Shown in pieces: positions 1-13,990 of a stretch of 64,000 nucleotides of DNA (its first letter is position 1; each line of letters opens with the position of its first letter). Under the pieces are notes generated by a model. That model was not told the DNA's origin. It saw only the letters and a program-made list of their open reading frames with translations, and made no database searches. The translations under genes and the position numbers were made by a program. The DNA comes from Solenopsis invicta (taxonomy: Eukaryota; Arthropoda; Insecta; Hymenoptera; Formicidae): NCBI RefSeq assembly GCF_016802725.1, contig NC_052672.1:13588710-13652709 (forward strand), in the 5' to 3' direction.

Positions 1-409
1 TCCAAGAATTCACGTAGAAGGTGCTGTGTAACTTTCAAGATAGTAAAATATGAATTTCTCGCGGTTCCATCAGAAAAGGCAGGATGTACTTGGGACGAAA
101 CTGCATACGTGCATCTTCGGAGAGTGCACATCAGAGTACAAAGTACTGGAACACTTACGCGGAAGTGTCACGCTGTTCCCATACTCGCTGTCGAAAGTCG
201 AAACGTAATGACGCGTTTGCGATAGGATCCCTATCTGGGATCCCCTCGTGGCGTTTCAACGATCGACCGTTGACAATCGGCCGTTTGCACCAACCGAGCG
301 AGAAATCAGCCCGCCGAGTTCGAGAAATGTCTTTTTCCTTCCGATATCGTTATATACCGCTTTCTCGTGCCGTTTCGCTCTGTTTTTCGCGGGTTTCGCA
401 TCGCGTGCC

Positions 410-434
410 GGCATGGCGCGGCGCGGCATGGGGC
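410..434. repeat. Short CpG-rich degenerate repeat (GGCATGGCGCGG-like)
   Basis: The words GGCATGGCGCGG and GCGCGGCATGGGG overlap in tandem. The same word family recurs at 5141-5215. It may be a simple-sequence expansion; no function is apparent. Confidence 0.5.
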
Positions 435-1198
435 AGGGCGAGGAGAAACGTCGCGCGGTGCCGGCGTTCACGCGATCCCGTGCGGGAAGGGCTCGCGGAC
501 ACACGCGCCAGCAATAATAACCGAAAACGGTGAAATAGCTGGTCGCGGATGCGCCTCCGGGAAATGCAATTCCGTAACGCGTCCCGCGGGGAAGCCGCGG
601 GAACGCGCTTTAAACCGTTTTACCGGCCTGATGCGAATTCGCGGCGCGGTGGCAAACACCGAGCGGATTCACCGAGCCGCTCGCTCATTTTTCATCGATC
701 CGTCCCGAGATCGATTCGACCGGACGGACGCGGACGCAGAGAAAAGCGCGCGTTTCTACGGCATACTGGGTGAATTAAAAATTCTTCGCGTTTTCGCGCT
801 GTTGCCCGCGCCAGGGAATATGAGAGCGATAGAACGGAGGACAGGCTAGAATGTACACCGGTCTATTTATTTTCCAAAGTACGGAGCTCTTTTTCAAAAC
901 ACACAGCGGATAAATCCAAACGGTTCAAAGAAGCACCATCGACCGCAATGCACGGATGAGAAGTTAATTTATTTCATTCAGGTATCGTATTTTATTAAAC
1001 TTAATAAATGGAGCTAAAATAATTGTTGAAACACATATAATGCCGCCGAGCTAAATCCAATCGTATTCGCGAGGATACATTGTTATATTAATACGAGACT
1101 TATCATTAATATTGGAATCACAAATTACAATGATTAAAGCAGTACGTATATAATGCAGAGAATTATTTCTGCATTCCCTTTGGCGGATGCCTGATGCT

Positions 1199-1222
1199 CC
1201 AGCCGACAGGGACGTCGGCTGG
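1199..1222. repeat. Perfect 9-bp hairpin
   Basis: CCAGCCGAC (1199-1207) and GTCGGCTGG (1214-1222) are perfect complements around a 6-nt loop. It is isolated, not followed by a T-run, and too short for a microRNA precursor. Confidence 0.6.
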
Positions 1223-1477
1223 ACCTTCCTTTTTGAAATAAATATTAATTGGAATTCCTCGAGCTTCATAAATGTAGATACGGGACTGTACTTTCTGACT
1301 TGATAATGATAGGATAGGTCTGAAATACTAATTTTTTCATCTATTCCCTTTGCTCTCCGAGACTCCGTTGCCGTAATCAAAGCGCTTATTCTAATTACGT
1401 TTCACGTGCAGCAAAATGATTATCCTGCAGTTTGCTACTTTCTAGGAGTTACTTGTTTGTTCGTTATCGCTCAATAT

Positions 1478-1500
1478 CGTGGTACCACACATGTACCACG
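1478..1500. repeat. Perfect 8-bp hairpin
   Basis: CGTGGTAC (1478-1485) pairs with GTACCACG (1493-1500) across a 7-nt spacer. This could be a two-half-site binding motif or chance. Confidence 0.5.
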
Positions 1501-3925
1501 CTCATCGCGCGATGACGACAAGGTTCCGGTAAGGTACCTTCTAATTGTTCTGCTAGCTTTCCGATTCGAGCGCGCGGTAGTTCGCCCCTGCGATAGCGGA
1601 TAATTTCCCTCTCTCGTAATTACTTTGGGAAATATTCGCTTGTAAGTATGGCTGCTTACATTGCCGCGATACTGCGGGCGGTAACGATAGTGCCTCACGT
1701 GTCGCGAGCGATACACCTCGACCGCGTAAATATGGAGCACATAATAAATTTGCGAGGATCATTACGAATAATTATACCGCCTCGTATTTCTGCAATCCTT
1801 TTATCGCCGTGCGGTAATCATGGTTTTACGGTCGGCGTAATTTTTGCGTTGCGTGCTTAATGGCGAAAGAAAAATCGAAAGGAAAAAAAGAAAGAAAGTC
1901 AACTGCGATTTGCAGCGGAGATTCTTCGCTGCGAGTAATATAGCGGCGCAGCTGGTCACTGAAATAGCGTGATAAGAGACGCGGGTCGTAACGGAATAAT
2001 ATGTCAGCGTCTCGTAGGCTCGTTCCATACCGAGGAGAAACCGAGCGTAATACCGTATTAAGACCAAAAATTAAACGTCCTCTCCGGTACCGGCGGAGCA
2101 CGATTTCCAGTTAAAGCACCAAGAAGCCCGCCGCCGATTGCTCCGGGAAGCAGCAATGTTTCTCCCCCGGCGACAAGAGCCGGAACAATATCGACAGTCG
2201 TAATCGAACGACCATAGGTGCTCTCGAAGCTGCAGTGATAAAACGTCGGTAGCCGTGGCACGGCGCGTCGCGTCCATTAAAACCAGCACGGGGCTATTTG
2301 TACGGGTTAGGCCCTCAGTGAAATTTATTTTCAATCCCGACCGGGTATCTTTCTTTCTGCGAGGGTGGCCCGGCTAACCTGGCATGAATATACTGCACCC
2401 GCGGGCTACGGCGCTGCGGTACGGCACTGTGCGGATTCGCCTTCGTGTACCTTCGGGGCGGCAAGACAAATGTTGGCGCTACAAACAGAAAAGTATCAAG
2501 ATATACTTCCGGTCGTCGAGTGTCTCGACGCCCGAATATCTCATATATTCGTTATATTTGGTCAGGGCAATTTCAGAAATTTCCTGTAAGGCAGTCATAC
2601 GTTACCGTACCTGATATTCAATTTTGTCTCGCATATCGATGGCATTTTGCGTTTTCACAAATTGCACTTATTTTATTTTACCTTTTCTCCTACGTAGGTT
2701 TTTTTTGTATTTTTATATATGAGCAGGTATCTTAGTGATCAAATTGGATAACACACTCGTTCCGGATATTATAGTAGAAAGGTCCAGGGTTCGACCTTAG
2801 AAGTGTTATTTTTCGTATTAAATTCTTTGCGGTGTTTCGGGGGAAGGAATTCTTATTGACATATCTCATTGCTATAACAGATCCTTATAGAGTATCATTA
2901 TTATTAAATTGATTATCAATTTTGTATTGTGACATTACTATTCTTATTCAACTTGGAACTGTGTTTCAAAACCGAAAATTTATTTGAACTTGATGAAAAT
3001 GTATATAAAATTACATAAAAAAATATCAGCACTAAGATCATACCTATAACCAAGGCTCATCTTTAATTAATTCTGTTTTCAGATATTAGTCCATGTTTTC
3101 CTATTATTGATCAATCGTATATTTTTCTCTAATTCTCCATAACTCTGTAACCGACATAGAAATCAAGTGTCTCTATATGTGTTTCATAAAAAAATTTATA
3201 TGACAGTTAGATTGCACGGGAATTAAATAGCAAACGAGAATAATTTTTAATCGGATGTACAGCTTTCGCACGTACGTCGTTTGGGGAAACTTCGGACTAG
3301 GACGTCGCGTGAGTTTCCATTTGACGCGGCAACGACACACGCAACGCGCATACATTCCGGGATCTATCAGCGACTAGATGAAGGATCGTTTACATAAATT
3401 TCAGATTCTCGCATAAGCGGATATTAGACGGGTGTGCGCGGGACGTGCGCGTCTCGTCGTCGACGGGCGACCTGATGCATCGCCCCGTGGCGTAGATTTC
3501 ACGGGGGAGGCTCCGCCAGGTGCTCCAGGTCGCGCGCTATCATATCCGGAAATTCGGACGTAATTCTTTTTTTCTTTACGGGCGCCTCGCGACGTTATCG
3601 CGCGATCTATGAAACATTGATAGTCTGGCAGTCACGGGGAAAAAAATGGACAGAAGGGGGCCAGAGGGTTTTCGCATACGGAGCGCCCATGCATCATTGT
3701 TCGCGCCTCATCCCCCCGACGCGACGCGACGCGCAGGAGAGCTATCTACGTACGGTCGTGCACGGGCGCGTTCATGTATACGGACGCAGGAACGTGTTAG
3801 CGCATAAATCGAACTTTTGCATTTCCGTCGTCGACATCACCGTCCCCGACCCCTTACCGACGCCCTCATTGGCGGGCGTCGCGTGCTACGAACAGGAAAC
3901 ATTTGGTGGCCTGCCATAGCTGGTC

Positions 3926-4010
3926 GCTTTTCCTTTCTCTCTCTTTCTCCTTGTTTCCCACTCTTTCTCTGCCCCCTTCCCATCCCCCCCTTCTTTTTGT
4001 TTTATTTTTT
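3926..4010 (+). repeat. Pyrimidine-rich tract
   Basis: About 85 bases are almost entirely C and T on the plus strand, with CTTTCTCTCTCT-like runs followed by runs of C and T. No acceptor AG with an open exon follows closely enough to read it as a splice tract. Such tracts are common in insect non-coding DNA. Confidence 0.6.
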
Positions 4011-5140
4011 GGTTTGTCGCGTATAGCGAATTTATGCCATAATACCCAGTCGCGATTGTAATCCGCGCTCGGCTAAATATGGCCACGATAATAATCCCTT
4101 TGCGATGGCGAATAGTGGATGAGTGAAATTGCGTGCATCAGGGTAAAGCGGCTTGCGCTGGATTCGATGATTTATGGAAGTCGCTAAAACAGGTACCGCG
4201 TCAAAGATAACGAGATGCTACCATTTACCGCGTTTTTGCGGAAATTATCCCCGATTGCATCAACTAGCTTCGGGATAACGGGCTCCTTCGGGAATTCATT
4301 GGATTTCCTGTTACAACAGCCCTCGGTGTAGCGAAATAAATTTTTTGTTAACGTATCATCATCCCGCTAGTTGGAGAATGAGCTTAAATTTCCGTTATGA
4401 CTGATTAAATACTTATGGAATGTAGAACAAGCCGATATCGTATCTTCTCGTGGATATTTTCAATGCAATCGCTAACGTTTTCTATTTGATTTCGGTCGAC
4501 AGTGCGGTACGTGTCCAAAGGATAATAGGCTGATCGTTTTCTGGTGGTGGATTATTAATGCGAGGTGCCGAGGTTAATTGAATTTCGAATTCAAACGAAG
4601 CTAATTTGATCAGGATTTCAGGCAGGAAGAATTTGACCCCTTCGAATTGGCGCTACCTTTCGGCGGGTCAGGAAGCTGGAAACTTGCGAGCTGCGAGCTT
4701 TTCTCGGTCGCTCCGGCGAAATTAATATTTAATTTTCTATCCCTCATCCGCCACGGAAGTTCCTACGGCTCTCTTGGCTTATACGCCAACGCGGTCGTGG
4801 TTTTATTGCCCTCGTGGCCGGGCTTACACGGTGCTCCATTGTTTCGCGGCTGTATTATATTGCCACTCGAAACACGGTGCTTTCTTCCTTATTCCCTCCC
4901 GCTTTTCCGTCTCCCTTTTTCCCGGGGTCTTGCCCATTGCCGTCCTCTCGTGCCCGCCTTCGACCCTTTGATTGCGCCAACGATCCACGTACGCTCGAGC
5001 GCCGCACGGTCACTTCCAACTGCTGGGCGTGCCGACATGGCGAATTAACAACCGAGAAACCAATAACCCAGAAACTCCCAGTAGCTACGTAGACGGCTTC
5101 GCCGGTTCTATGAAACTTTCAGTGTACGTGTTGTACGCGC

Positions 5141-5215
5141 GTACGGCACGGCACGGCACGGGACGGCGCGGCGCGACGCGACGTGGCGCGGCATGGCGCG
5201 TAAATCCGCGGCGCG
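5141..5215. repeat. CpG-rich degenerate tandem repeat (CGGCA/CGGCG/CGACG)
   Basis: Pentamer units of the CGGCA type pass gradually into CGGCG, CGACG and GTGGCG units. No stable reading frame is implied. It shares GGCATGGCGCG with 410-434. Confidence 0.65.
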
Positions 5216-6240
5216 TTTTAATTATGGAAAATAATTTGCGTATTTCGCACCGAACGCAACGACTCGCTCGCGCTCGGAAAAATTAATTATGGCGCGCGAA
5301 TAACGGCGGCTAGGACGGACGCCGAGTTACCCGGCATCGCCGATGCCAGGCGTTATTGTCACAAACCGCCGATAAACTCAATGCCGCGAAATTCTCACGC
5401 TGCTCGTGCTCTATTTTCATTTTGTTTTAGCCGGCAGCGCGCCGCCTGCGGACTCGACGAGAGAAATTCGACTGTTTTCGAAATTATACGACAGCGATCG
5501 AGTAATGACACGTTTCGTGGTGCGAAAATGCGACCGTTTTGCGTCGAGCCAAAATTGCCGCGCAATGTTCCACCGTCAAGCCGGTGAGGCACTATTCGCC
5601 GGGAACCAGGTGTGTCTCTCCCCGATGCTGGCGCGACGTCATCGCGCCCTGTAATCTTCCTGGCAGAGGCCACGTTTCAATGTTTCGACAATTGGCCGAC
5701 GATTGCATACCTGTCTGTTTACGCGTCTTGAAAAAAAAAGGAGAGAAAGGAGAAACGGGAGAACGTTGCATAAACGTGGGCGGAAACGAATCCGAGCGGT
5801 GAATAATGACGGATCCGCGCTCGAAATTAGATTTCGACGTTTGTCGACGGCCGATCTGGGCGGTGGTGTGTTGTAGATTCCTCTCTCCTCTCTCCTCGCT
5901 CCTCGGAGCGAGAAGACGAGAGTAACCTGTCCATTTCTACTCGTTCCTTGCCTCTACCGCCTTCACAACCGCCGCCAGCAATGCGACCATCACTACCATC
6001 TTCCACCTCCTCTCTGACGCGGAACCTTGAGGTTACCCACAACTAATACCGGCACTCCGGACCCTCTGCGATGTAACCTCTCATCACCTTCCCATGTCTC
6101 GAGCGTCTTGCCCACTCTCTGATTTGATTAGCATAATTGCACTTACCTCGGCCCCGCCGACCGACCGCGAATTTGACGGAGGTAGACTTAGGGCGAAAAA
6201 GAGGCCGAGTGAGGACGCGACTTGATATTAGAGAAGGGAT

Positions 6241-8400
6241 GCGAAAGAAATCAGATGAATCGATCTAGATGATAATAACAATAATTATTATTTGTATGTT
6301 TGTGGCAATAATAATTAAGATAATTAAATGATAAGAAATATGGAGAAATGCCTTGAAGCTTCGTAATTTACATTTAAATTACAAGCAATGGAAACAATGC
6401 AAATAAAACACGAGTTTTAATGCTTTTAAAATGGTTCGATTGATTAACGTGTCGCTTAATTTTTTTTTTATTCAGTTGGAACCGCACGCTTTCTAGCTTT
6501 TCTGCGCGATTGTTACAGAAATTTTTATATCGAACGTGTTACAGTTACATGTATGCACCCTATTGTTTTCAGGAAAGCACAAAACATCGATGAGCGTAAC
6601 ACGCGCGAGGCAAATAATAATAATAATAATAATAATAATAGAGGGAAATGTCAGGCCGCTAAAATAGTTTGGAATTTTAATCAACGGCCGGAACGTTTCC
6701 GGCTAAAGCGGCTTTCCCGGCCGGCCATGCTCATGAAATATTTTCTCTTAGGTCGGCGCAATAAGTGATACTTTTATTATGCATTCGCAGGCAGAATGGC
6801 GCCGTCCCGCTTATCGATTCGCTGGCGGAGTAAATTAATTATTTCCCTTCGCGCGTTTCCCGGTTATAACAGTTAATGACATTTAGTACGATAACTAACG
6901 TATTTTCTGCTGTCGTTTGCGCGACACTAAAGCGACACCATATCGATTTTAATACTCGTTTTTGCTAATTAACAGTTAGTTTCACGTTTTATCATCGTGA
7001 TTTTAATGGGAACACATAAAAGGTATACTTGTAGGTAAATAAAAGGAAATTGTTACCGAGACACAGTCGTATCGGATCGCGTTACGAGAAATGGAACGAC
7101 GTTAGGGTTACGTTTCATCTTGCAATGAAATTTCCACACTCGGTGTTAAAATTTGAAGGAAAGACGATACGATGGACAAATTGAATGTTTGCGGCACTCA
7201 AAAGATACCCCATGGGATGCCATTGTCCGTCTCTGGAAACGGCGCAGCTCGGATATCGCTTGAATGGAAGTCTCCAATGTGACGTCTTCAATTTTTCATT
7301 TTTCCGGAACGCTCGTGTTCTCCATCGTTTTCTATATTGTTAGCCGTGCAATCGCGCAAATGATCGATCGGGGAAAAAACGTGCGGAAATGTCACGGCGA
7401 CGTTGAACATATTCGTCTGTATTATTCGTCCCCCGGACGAGATGCGAACTTAAGAAATTAAAAGGATGATCGATCGCGCCGCAGCGGCGAACGATGTATT
7501 AATGTTATTCGAGATGGTTTTATCATGCGATATACGTGTCCGCAAGTTTTATAAAATTTTCCTCTGTTCTTTCAATGCTCTCGGAAAATGAAAAGTTCAT
7601 TATATGGCTTGACAGTAAATTTGCAAAACCGAAAATGATAAATTGCTTCCAACATAAATTTCAATTTCAATTAAAGGTAAGAAAGAAAGTACGCGGCTGT
7701 ATGGTTTAATTAGTTTAATTTTCTTGATGTATTTTTTTTCATATTGTATAGACAGCAAAATATATTTATATGCCAATATATTTATGCGTTATTAATATTG
7801 AAAGTATCGGAAAAAAAGTAATAAGAATTATTTCCTATATCTATAATAAATGTATTGTAATATTAATTTCCATAATGCTATTTCTAATATTATATTTATA
7901 ACAATTAATAATAATCTATTAATATTTATATAAATTACATTTATGTAAATTAATATTTTACATTATTATTATATGTTTATATTAATAATATTTTATATTA
8001 TTAGATACACACGCACGATATGAAAAATATATTTGAAAAATATAATTATATAAGTGAAATATTTCAAGCGGAATTTATGTCTCCGATTCGACAACCAGCG
8101 GTAGCAACCCTTGAAGAATGTTGTAGGGTGCTGCCACCCTACGAACGCCCGTTAAACTCCGAGGTTTCCGTAAACGGGGAAGTTTCCTTTTGCCGGAATA
8201 TTTTGTCGCCGCCAAATGTACCTTACCGCGTCTGATACGTAAGCAGTTTTATCTACTACTCTTCTGATATTTCAACAGGGCTTCGTTCGAGCGAGAAGTC
8301 TCGCCAAGAGACGCCGTATCGAATTAATAAATTATTATTCATCAGAATTCAATCGATAAATTACTAATGACATCTAATTGAATATAATGGGCAAATAGCC
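6241..8400. other. Non-coding, AT-rich with an (AAT) microsatellite; no gene recognised
   Basis: Mostly AT-rich, with a low-complexity A/T core at about 7720-8000. Open frames stay below 72 codons, and the two around 6493-6768 are carried by the AAT repeat. Nothing further seen. Confidence 0.6.
6613..6640. repeat. (AAT)9 microsatellite
   Basis: Nine perfect AAT units plus one base. It is read as polyasparagine or polyisoleucine in spurious frames. Likely length-polymorphic. Confidence 0.9.
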
Positions 8401-11400
8401 GCCTTCGTCTAAATTCTATATCATTCATTTCTATCTCGGCAACAAAATTTCATTTCGAACTTCGATGAAATTCTGGCGACGGCGCTGACTTCGGAATAAT
8501 TTAGCTGATTCTCGAGACAGTGAAAGTGCACGGTTACGATCGCGTACCAGGACTCTGCGAAATATTCCAAATAATACAATATTCCGCACGGGTGCAGGTG
8601 TTCTTTTAAAAAAAGTGTCCTCATAAAAAAAAACAATATCAAGCCAAAGAACGGTAGAGAACGCGGGCGTTCCCATCGTGTTTTACCCGGAGGTGCGTGC
8701 GCATGCCGTTTCTCATAATTGAAAATCACTGTAATCCAATATTCCTGCCGGGAGGGAAGCGCGACGTAAAGTCGCGTAGATCCCGCTTAAGATCGCGCCA
8801 CCCCAATGAGCCGACGAAATCCCGATGCCGACCAATAAGATGGCGTCGCGGCGGACTTGCAATAACAGGATCGCGACGCGTTCGGTACCCTTCACCCTCC
8901 GGGACAAACCGCACCGACACGCCGTACATGCCGAAATCCGCATATTGTTTCCCTATGGGATTCTCCCGCGTAGACCCGCGTACATACATTGCGAGACGCA
9001 CGTCGTGGGTCTTTCTACGTCGCTTTATTACGACCGACGAGGATGTTCGCCGCGACGAGGTATTTACGGCTTAGCCACGCGCCGTTTTCGCTATCGCCTT
9101 TACGACACGCCGACGAGAAAATAAACGACGACGATACAGCGCACTAAAAACGAAAGTTATTAGCGGACGCGAAGACGCTGTTGGCGCACGTTCGAGCTAA
9201 TAATTCGTCCCGTCGGAAAGAAATATAGCGATGCCCGGGCGTATCTTCTCATTCTTTGTGGCTAATATTAAATTTTAATTATAAGTTGAAAATGAGAGTC
9301 ACTTGGAAAAGAACGGAAAGTTTATTTCTCGTAGAATAAAGTACATAATTGCAAGAGAAAGGGATAGTATTACGCGTTGCGGGAAGGCGCTCGGAAAGGA
9401 AACGGTCGAGGACAGGAAACGATGTCGAAATGATGTCAAAAATCTGTAAAAACAGCTGCGGTATTTCTCTTCCATAAAATAATGTAGAAAGTCACGATCC
9501 CGGACGCGAGAGCGAAATAACTCACGCGGCAGACGTTCTCCTGCTTGTCCGATGTTCCGATGAAATATTCTCGCGTTGCATTTATTTAACCACGCGGACT
9601 GAAGTTCGCGATTCTGAGAGAACTGCCAGACTTAGCGGAGCTCGCCGAAGCTCATATCATCCACTTGACTTCTCGAATACGCTCGCCGGCGCGCGGCGCG
9701 GCAACTTGCCACGTTTCACTACGCTGTTGCCTGGTTACAAATGCGAACCTCTGTATTATTCGTGGCCCGACGGTCCCAGGGGTGACGTGAAGAAAACTTA
9801 GTCCGACGCCCAAACAGCCGGTTGTAGATGGCAGGCGGCGGGGATACGTATCCGAGCGCGAATGATATTTCGTCTTTAAAGTTTTCAGCATAAATCGTCA
9901 TTCGTTCACGAGCCGCGGCATAGGGTACTGGAGGCCACAGGCGAAAGAGCGTCCCGTAACATTCGTTGTCCCGCATGCATGAAGTCCTCGCGACTTCGTG
10001 AAAGGAGACTCCTTTTTCTTCCCCTTCTCGGACGCGCCTTCCCGACTGGCCCCTCGTAAGGGTTTTCAGCGAGCGGAAGTAGCCCTCCGGGGAGGGGAGG
10101 GCGCAGCATCTATTTTATAGGACTGAGAAATATCGGCGGCATCAATAACGGTTTATCTCGAATACAAATTGCCGCCCTGAGAGGGCCACTGCCTTAAGAA
10201 AACACTCGTAATCCATAGGAAGCGAAGCAGGGACGTAGTGACAAGTAGATGGTGCCCGTATCTATCGCCTCCGGGTCTCGATCGACCTTCATGCTTATAC
10301 GCAACGCCCTGGCGACGATACGACAATGGAAATTAATCTCGCGACCCTTCTCGCCCCTGTGTTCGACTTATCACGCCAGTCACATTGGATCCGTGACTCT
10401 TAAATATTTCGGTGATCTACGCGCGGCAGTGATGGAATAGCTGCGTGCAAGATTGTTTTTTCTCACAATAGCTACGTAAACCATCGAAGATGCAGGTTAA
10501 ACAACATCCGTGTTCCCCCCGTGGAGCGCGTGTTTTTTTAGGAAGCTAAGGTTGCTGACGCGACATAAACGATAAAATAGCAAGAAAACGTTAATCTCAC
10601 GTAGTTATAAATGAACCGATAGTGTTTGTATTAATTCTATATTCTTTATAAGACAGTTTAGCTCTTTTCTTCTATAAACGAAATCACCGTTATGATGCGA
10701 ACATCAGCTACGCTGTCTTTGATAAAAAAAAAGGCTTTCTAACAGGGAGAGGAGAGGGAGTAAAGAGTGAGGTCTTTCCGTTTTTCTTCGACGAAACGTC
10801 CCGTTCTTCGTCTATTCACGTTGTCAGACGATCATGGACGGACATGGTCTAATGGCGGTGCCGTTGACCACGATGATGAATGACACGATGGGAGACATTC
10901 AACGCGATCCGCCGTTTCAAGAGGTTTTTTGTCGTGAGAGAGCTCGTTACGTTTTGGCACCAGCCTGGACAGCAACTATGTGCTAGGTGCAAGCTCGGTT
11001 AATCGCTTTCCAAAACTACGCCGAAAAAGCCATTCGCCGTCATGACGGCGGCGGCCGGTTTTTGGTGCCGCCGCGACTGTTGGACGTCGTTAGCTTTTTC
11101 TCGTCTCGATATTCAATGACGAATCACCGTCGCGATCACTGACGGTGTCATGCAAATATAAATGCCGGTCATTACGGCCGGCAAAACACATTAATTGAAA
11201 TCGTAGTATCGAAATTATCGCGGAAATCGATAACGCGCGTAGCGTAGCATTTGCGTTAAACGCAATTTTAATGCCTTCACGCTCGCGACACGTTTGTGTC
11301 TGCGTACTTATACGCAGAGTCATTATCGCGACTCGACGTGAGGAACACGGGTTTAACGTAGTATCAACGGCTCGATCATTTCCGCCGTTGTGGATTTCTT

Positions 11401-11890
11401 TCACAGCCCGATAGTACGGGTTCATTCTAACCGACTCTCGCGTCGGATGCTGCGCTCGCGTTTACATCAACGTGAATTCCTGTGTACAAAGCCAACGCGA
11501 GATAGCCAGGGCGTACCTCTGGCGCTTGTAAACCGAATTACCGGTATTAGTGCTGGCGCACGTTTACAAGCATCTCGCGCTTAGCCGGGGATATTACGGT
11601 TGTTCGGAATTACTTGTTTGATTGCCGCGTACGGCGCTGCACCGTACGGCGCGCCGCTGTCGTACTACGAGCGACAAGATTAACTCGGTTACTCGAAACT
11701 ACCCTCGTGGTAGACACTACGGAACCGCGACTTTCCTCCGGATCTCTTCTAGATCCACCCTCTCATTCCTGCCGGCACGTTCAGCAATATTCCCTATTAT
11801 CGTCACTGATTTCTGTTTGCTTTCTGCAAAATTACGCATTTATTACGTTTGTCTTTTGTCATTGCTTCGTTAGTCCATTATGATAATCGA
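8401..11890. other. Non-coding, mixed CpG-rich sequence; no gene recognised
   Basis: CpG-rich at about 8700-9200 and again near 11040-11130. Frames open for up to 125 codons (8697-9074) are matched by open frames on the other strand over the same bases, so I do not call them genes. No repeats of note. Confidence 0.6.
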
Positions 11891-13990
11891 TATATTAAAT
11901 TTTAATACGTTTATACTTTAATCTCAAAAAGGAAAAAAAAAGAAATGAGATCTTAAGTATCGTAAGCTGATGATTAATTATCGCCATTTTTTACGCCAAG
12001 AAGATTGCAAACGGAGCATTATAACAAGTTTTAATCACTTGAATTCGGGCGTTCAGTACTTCGGCTTTATGAGTTCATTTGTCATTGCTTTCACGCGCCA
12101 TTGCCGAAATATTATTAACACAAGTCCATAAGAGAGATGGCAGATTCTCTCACGGCAAGAAAATTCAGTAATATACGGCAAATACATATGCGTTTGCGCG
12201 CTCTTACAGACGTGCGATATCGTCCGATCTCCCTCTTCACAACATAAACGTGATTGATATATTATTAAGGGCGTCCATTAAAGAAAAGCACCGTGGTCGG
12301 ATGAAATATGCCGCTTTTCGAGGGGCGAGGGCTTTCCAACTCGAATCACCCCTGGAATACGTCCGACTCAATGCGAGGAAAGAGGAGCAGGCTCAATGTG
12401 GCGTCTCGACCCCGCGGGGGGTTGAGACGGAATAAGATGGAGAAGAGGGAAATACGTCCGCGTAAATTTAATGCGGAGGAGAGAGAAGAGATACGCGGCG
12501 TGACGAGGCCGCCGCCACGTGGCGCCAATCCCACGGTTCGGGCTCGCACAAGTGCAGCGTCGAGGTCAGAGGGTTATGCGGAACGGCCACCACCTCACCG
12601 TCCCTCCGAATGAAGACGGTAGGTAAGTGTCCCCGGTACGTCGAGAACAAAACGAGGAAGCTCGTCTTTCGACGAAACACGATCCGCCGACTGTCATTGG
12701 AGACGTTTAAATAAACTTAGAGGCGACTCTGTTTGATTAGGAGGACTTCTTCGCGACGAGCGAAGACGGAAAGTTTCGGAGTGGCGTGTGTACGAGAAAT
12801 TGCGTACGCGACACAAGTTCGTTAAACGTAGCAACAACCTGGAAAATAGTGCTTCACAAATATAAAAGATATAGAGTCGGAAAAAACTTAATGTAGGACA
12901 CAATACAACTGCTTGTATTACTCTTAGAATACATTTTTATTTTCTGAACAGAAGATACAATCAGACATTTAAGCTCTAGCGTAATAGAAACTTTGCAATT
13001 TGAGTTAGTTAACACATGAATATAAAAAGACTGTGATAAATCTTGAATGATTGATTTAGAACTCGATCAATGTTGTGACGTATTTTATTTCAAGAAAATG
13101 TTTGTAACATATTGCAATGAGTTAAATGAGTATAATTCTGAACACGTGAATACCTGCGTGTTCGAAATTATACCTTCGAACAAAAAGCTTTTTTTGACAA
13201 AAAAAAAAGTTTTCCACGTTTGCTCAGTGAGACTAAGAAGAAATAATCGTTGACATCACACAATAAGATTAGAATTATTAAACTTGAACCTTGAAAATTT
13301 TATTTTATTCAGAACTGTACTATGTTTGAAATTATATTTTACCCTATAATATTTTTCTTTAATTATAATTAAAAAGAGCTCTTTAATTGATAAAAAAATA
13401 TTTAATAGACATATAAAATGCGTGCGCACATTTTATTTGTGTACATGTATATTTGCGGCATAAGATCACGCCAAGGATATAATAATAAAAATGCAACAGC
13501 CGGGGCCAACGACTAAACGTCAATATCAGAGGATGCAATGTCAAGGTGAACCCTTTAAAAGAGGTCTAGCCTGCACAGACGAGTGTACCCAGCGGTAACA
13601 TTTCGGAACCGAAATTTAATATCTTCGGGAAGTCGGAGGGAAACGCATCGAAACGAACGATTCCGGCCATGTTGAACAGTTTAATATCCAAGGGTCCCAC
13701 CGGAGGCGATTTCCTTCGCGGTGGGTGAAAGTATTCGGAGGAGTCACTTGCGTTCGTTCGCTCGAAGAAGCTTATACTTTTCCATCTCTCTTCCCCCCTA
13801 ATCTTCATGGTTCTCGTGCAGAAAGTGAATTCGATAGACAAAATGAACTTTATAGGGATCTCGAGCACCACGTTTATTTACCAAACGACAAAGCGTCTTT
13901 CTTATCTCGATCTGTGCTCGCATCGCAAATTATGAATTATGAAATAACGAAGAAACGTTTTGTATGATCAGTACAACGGAGTTACCATGA
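11891..13990. other. Non-coding; CpG-rich centre, AT-rich right half; no gene recognised
   Basis: A CpG-rich purine-biased block lies at about 12350-12620. A good donor-like GGTAG|GTAAGT at about 12617-12627 lies just after it, but the longest frame (101 codons) closes at 12613, before the site, and I see no acceptor that would give an open exon. From 12900 to 13500 the sequence is AT-rich. Confidence 0.55.

Larger units (their letters stand above)
1..3420. other. Non-coding, no gene recognised; CpG-rich block then AT-rich DNA
   Basis: Positions about 200-850 are strongly CpG-rich, and open frames of up to 160 codons overlap there in different frames and on both strands, the pattern of stop-poor GC-rich DNA rather than a gene. 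From about 850 the sequence is mixed, and from 2600 to 3250 it is AT-rich. I see two small hairpins (listed separately) and no splice-bordered open segment that I would call an exon. Confidence 0.6.
3421..6240. other. Non-coding, CpG-rich with pyrimidine tract; no gene recognised
   Basis: CpG-rich segments at about 3420-3800 and 5100-5400 flank a pyrimidine-rich tract. Frames are open for up to 133 codons near 4650-5050, but in three overlapping plus-strand frames, so this is chance. A donor-like GAG|GTAAGT on the minus strand at about 6142-6150 has no convincing open exon upstream. Confidence 0.6.

Noticed and set aside
84..849. Overlapping frames of 149 and 160 codons
   Set aside because: They use different frames over the same CpG-rich, stop-poor block, with opposing minus-strand frames also open; no domain seen.
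2781..2805. tRNA B-box-like GGGTTCGACC
   Set aside because: The flanking bases do not form a T stem and no A box or cloverleaf can be drawn; no SINE body is recognisable.
6142..6240. Minus-strand consensus-like donor GAG|GTAAGT
   Set aside because: No acceptor giving an open exon could be chosen with confidence; isolated donors are frequent.
12250..12627. 101-codon frame followed by a strong donor
   Set aside because: The frame stops at 12613, before the donor, and other frames across the donor lack a usable acceptor.
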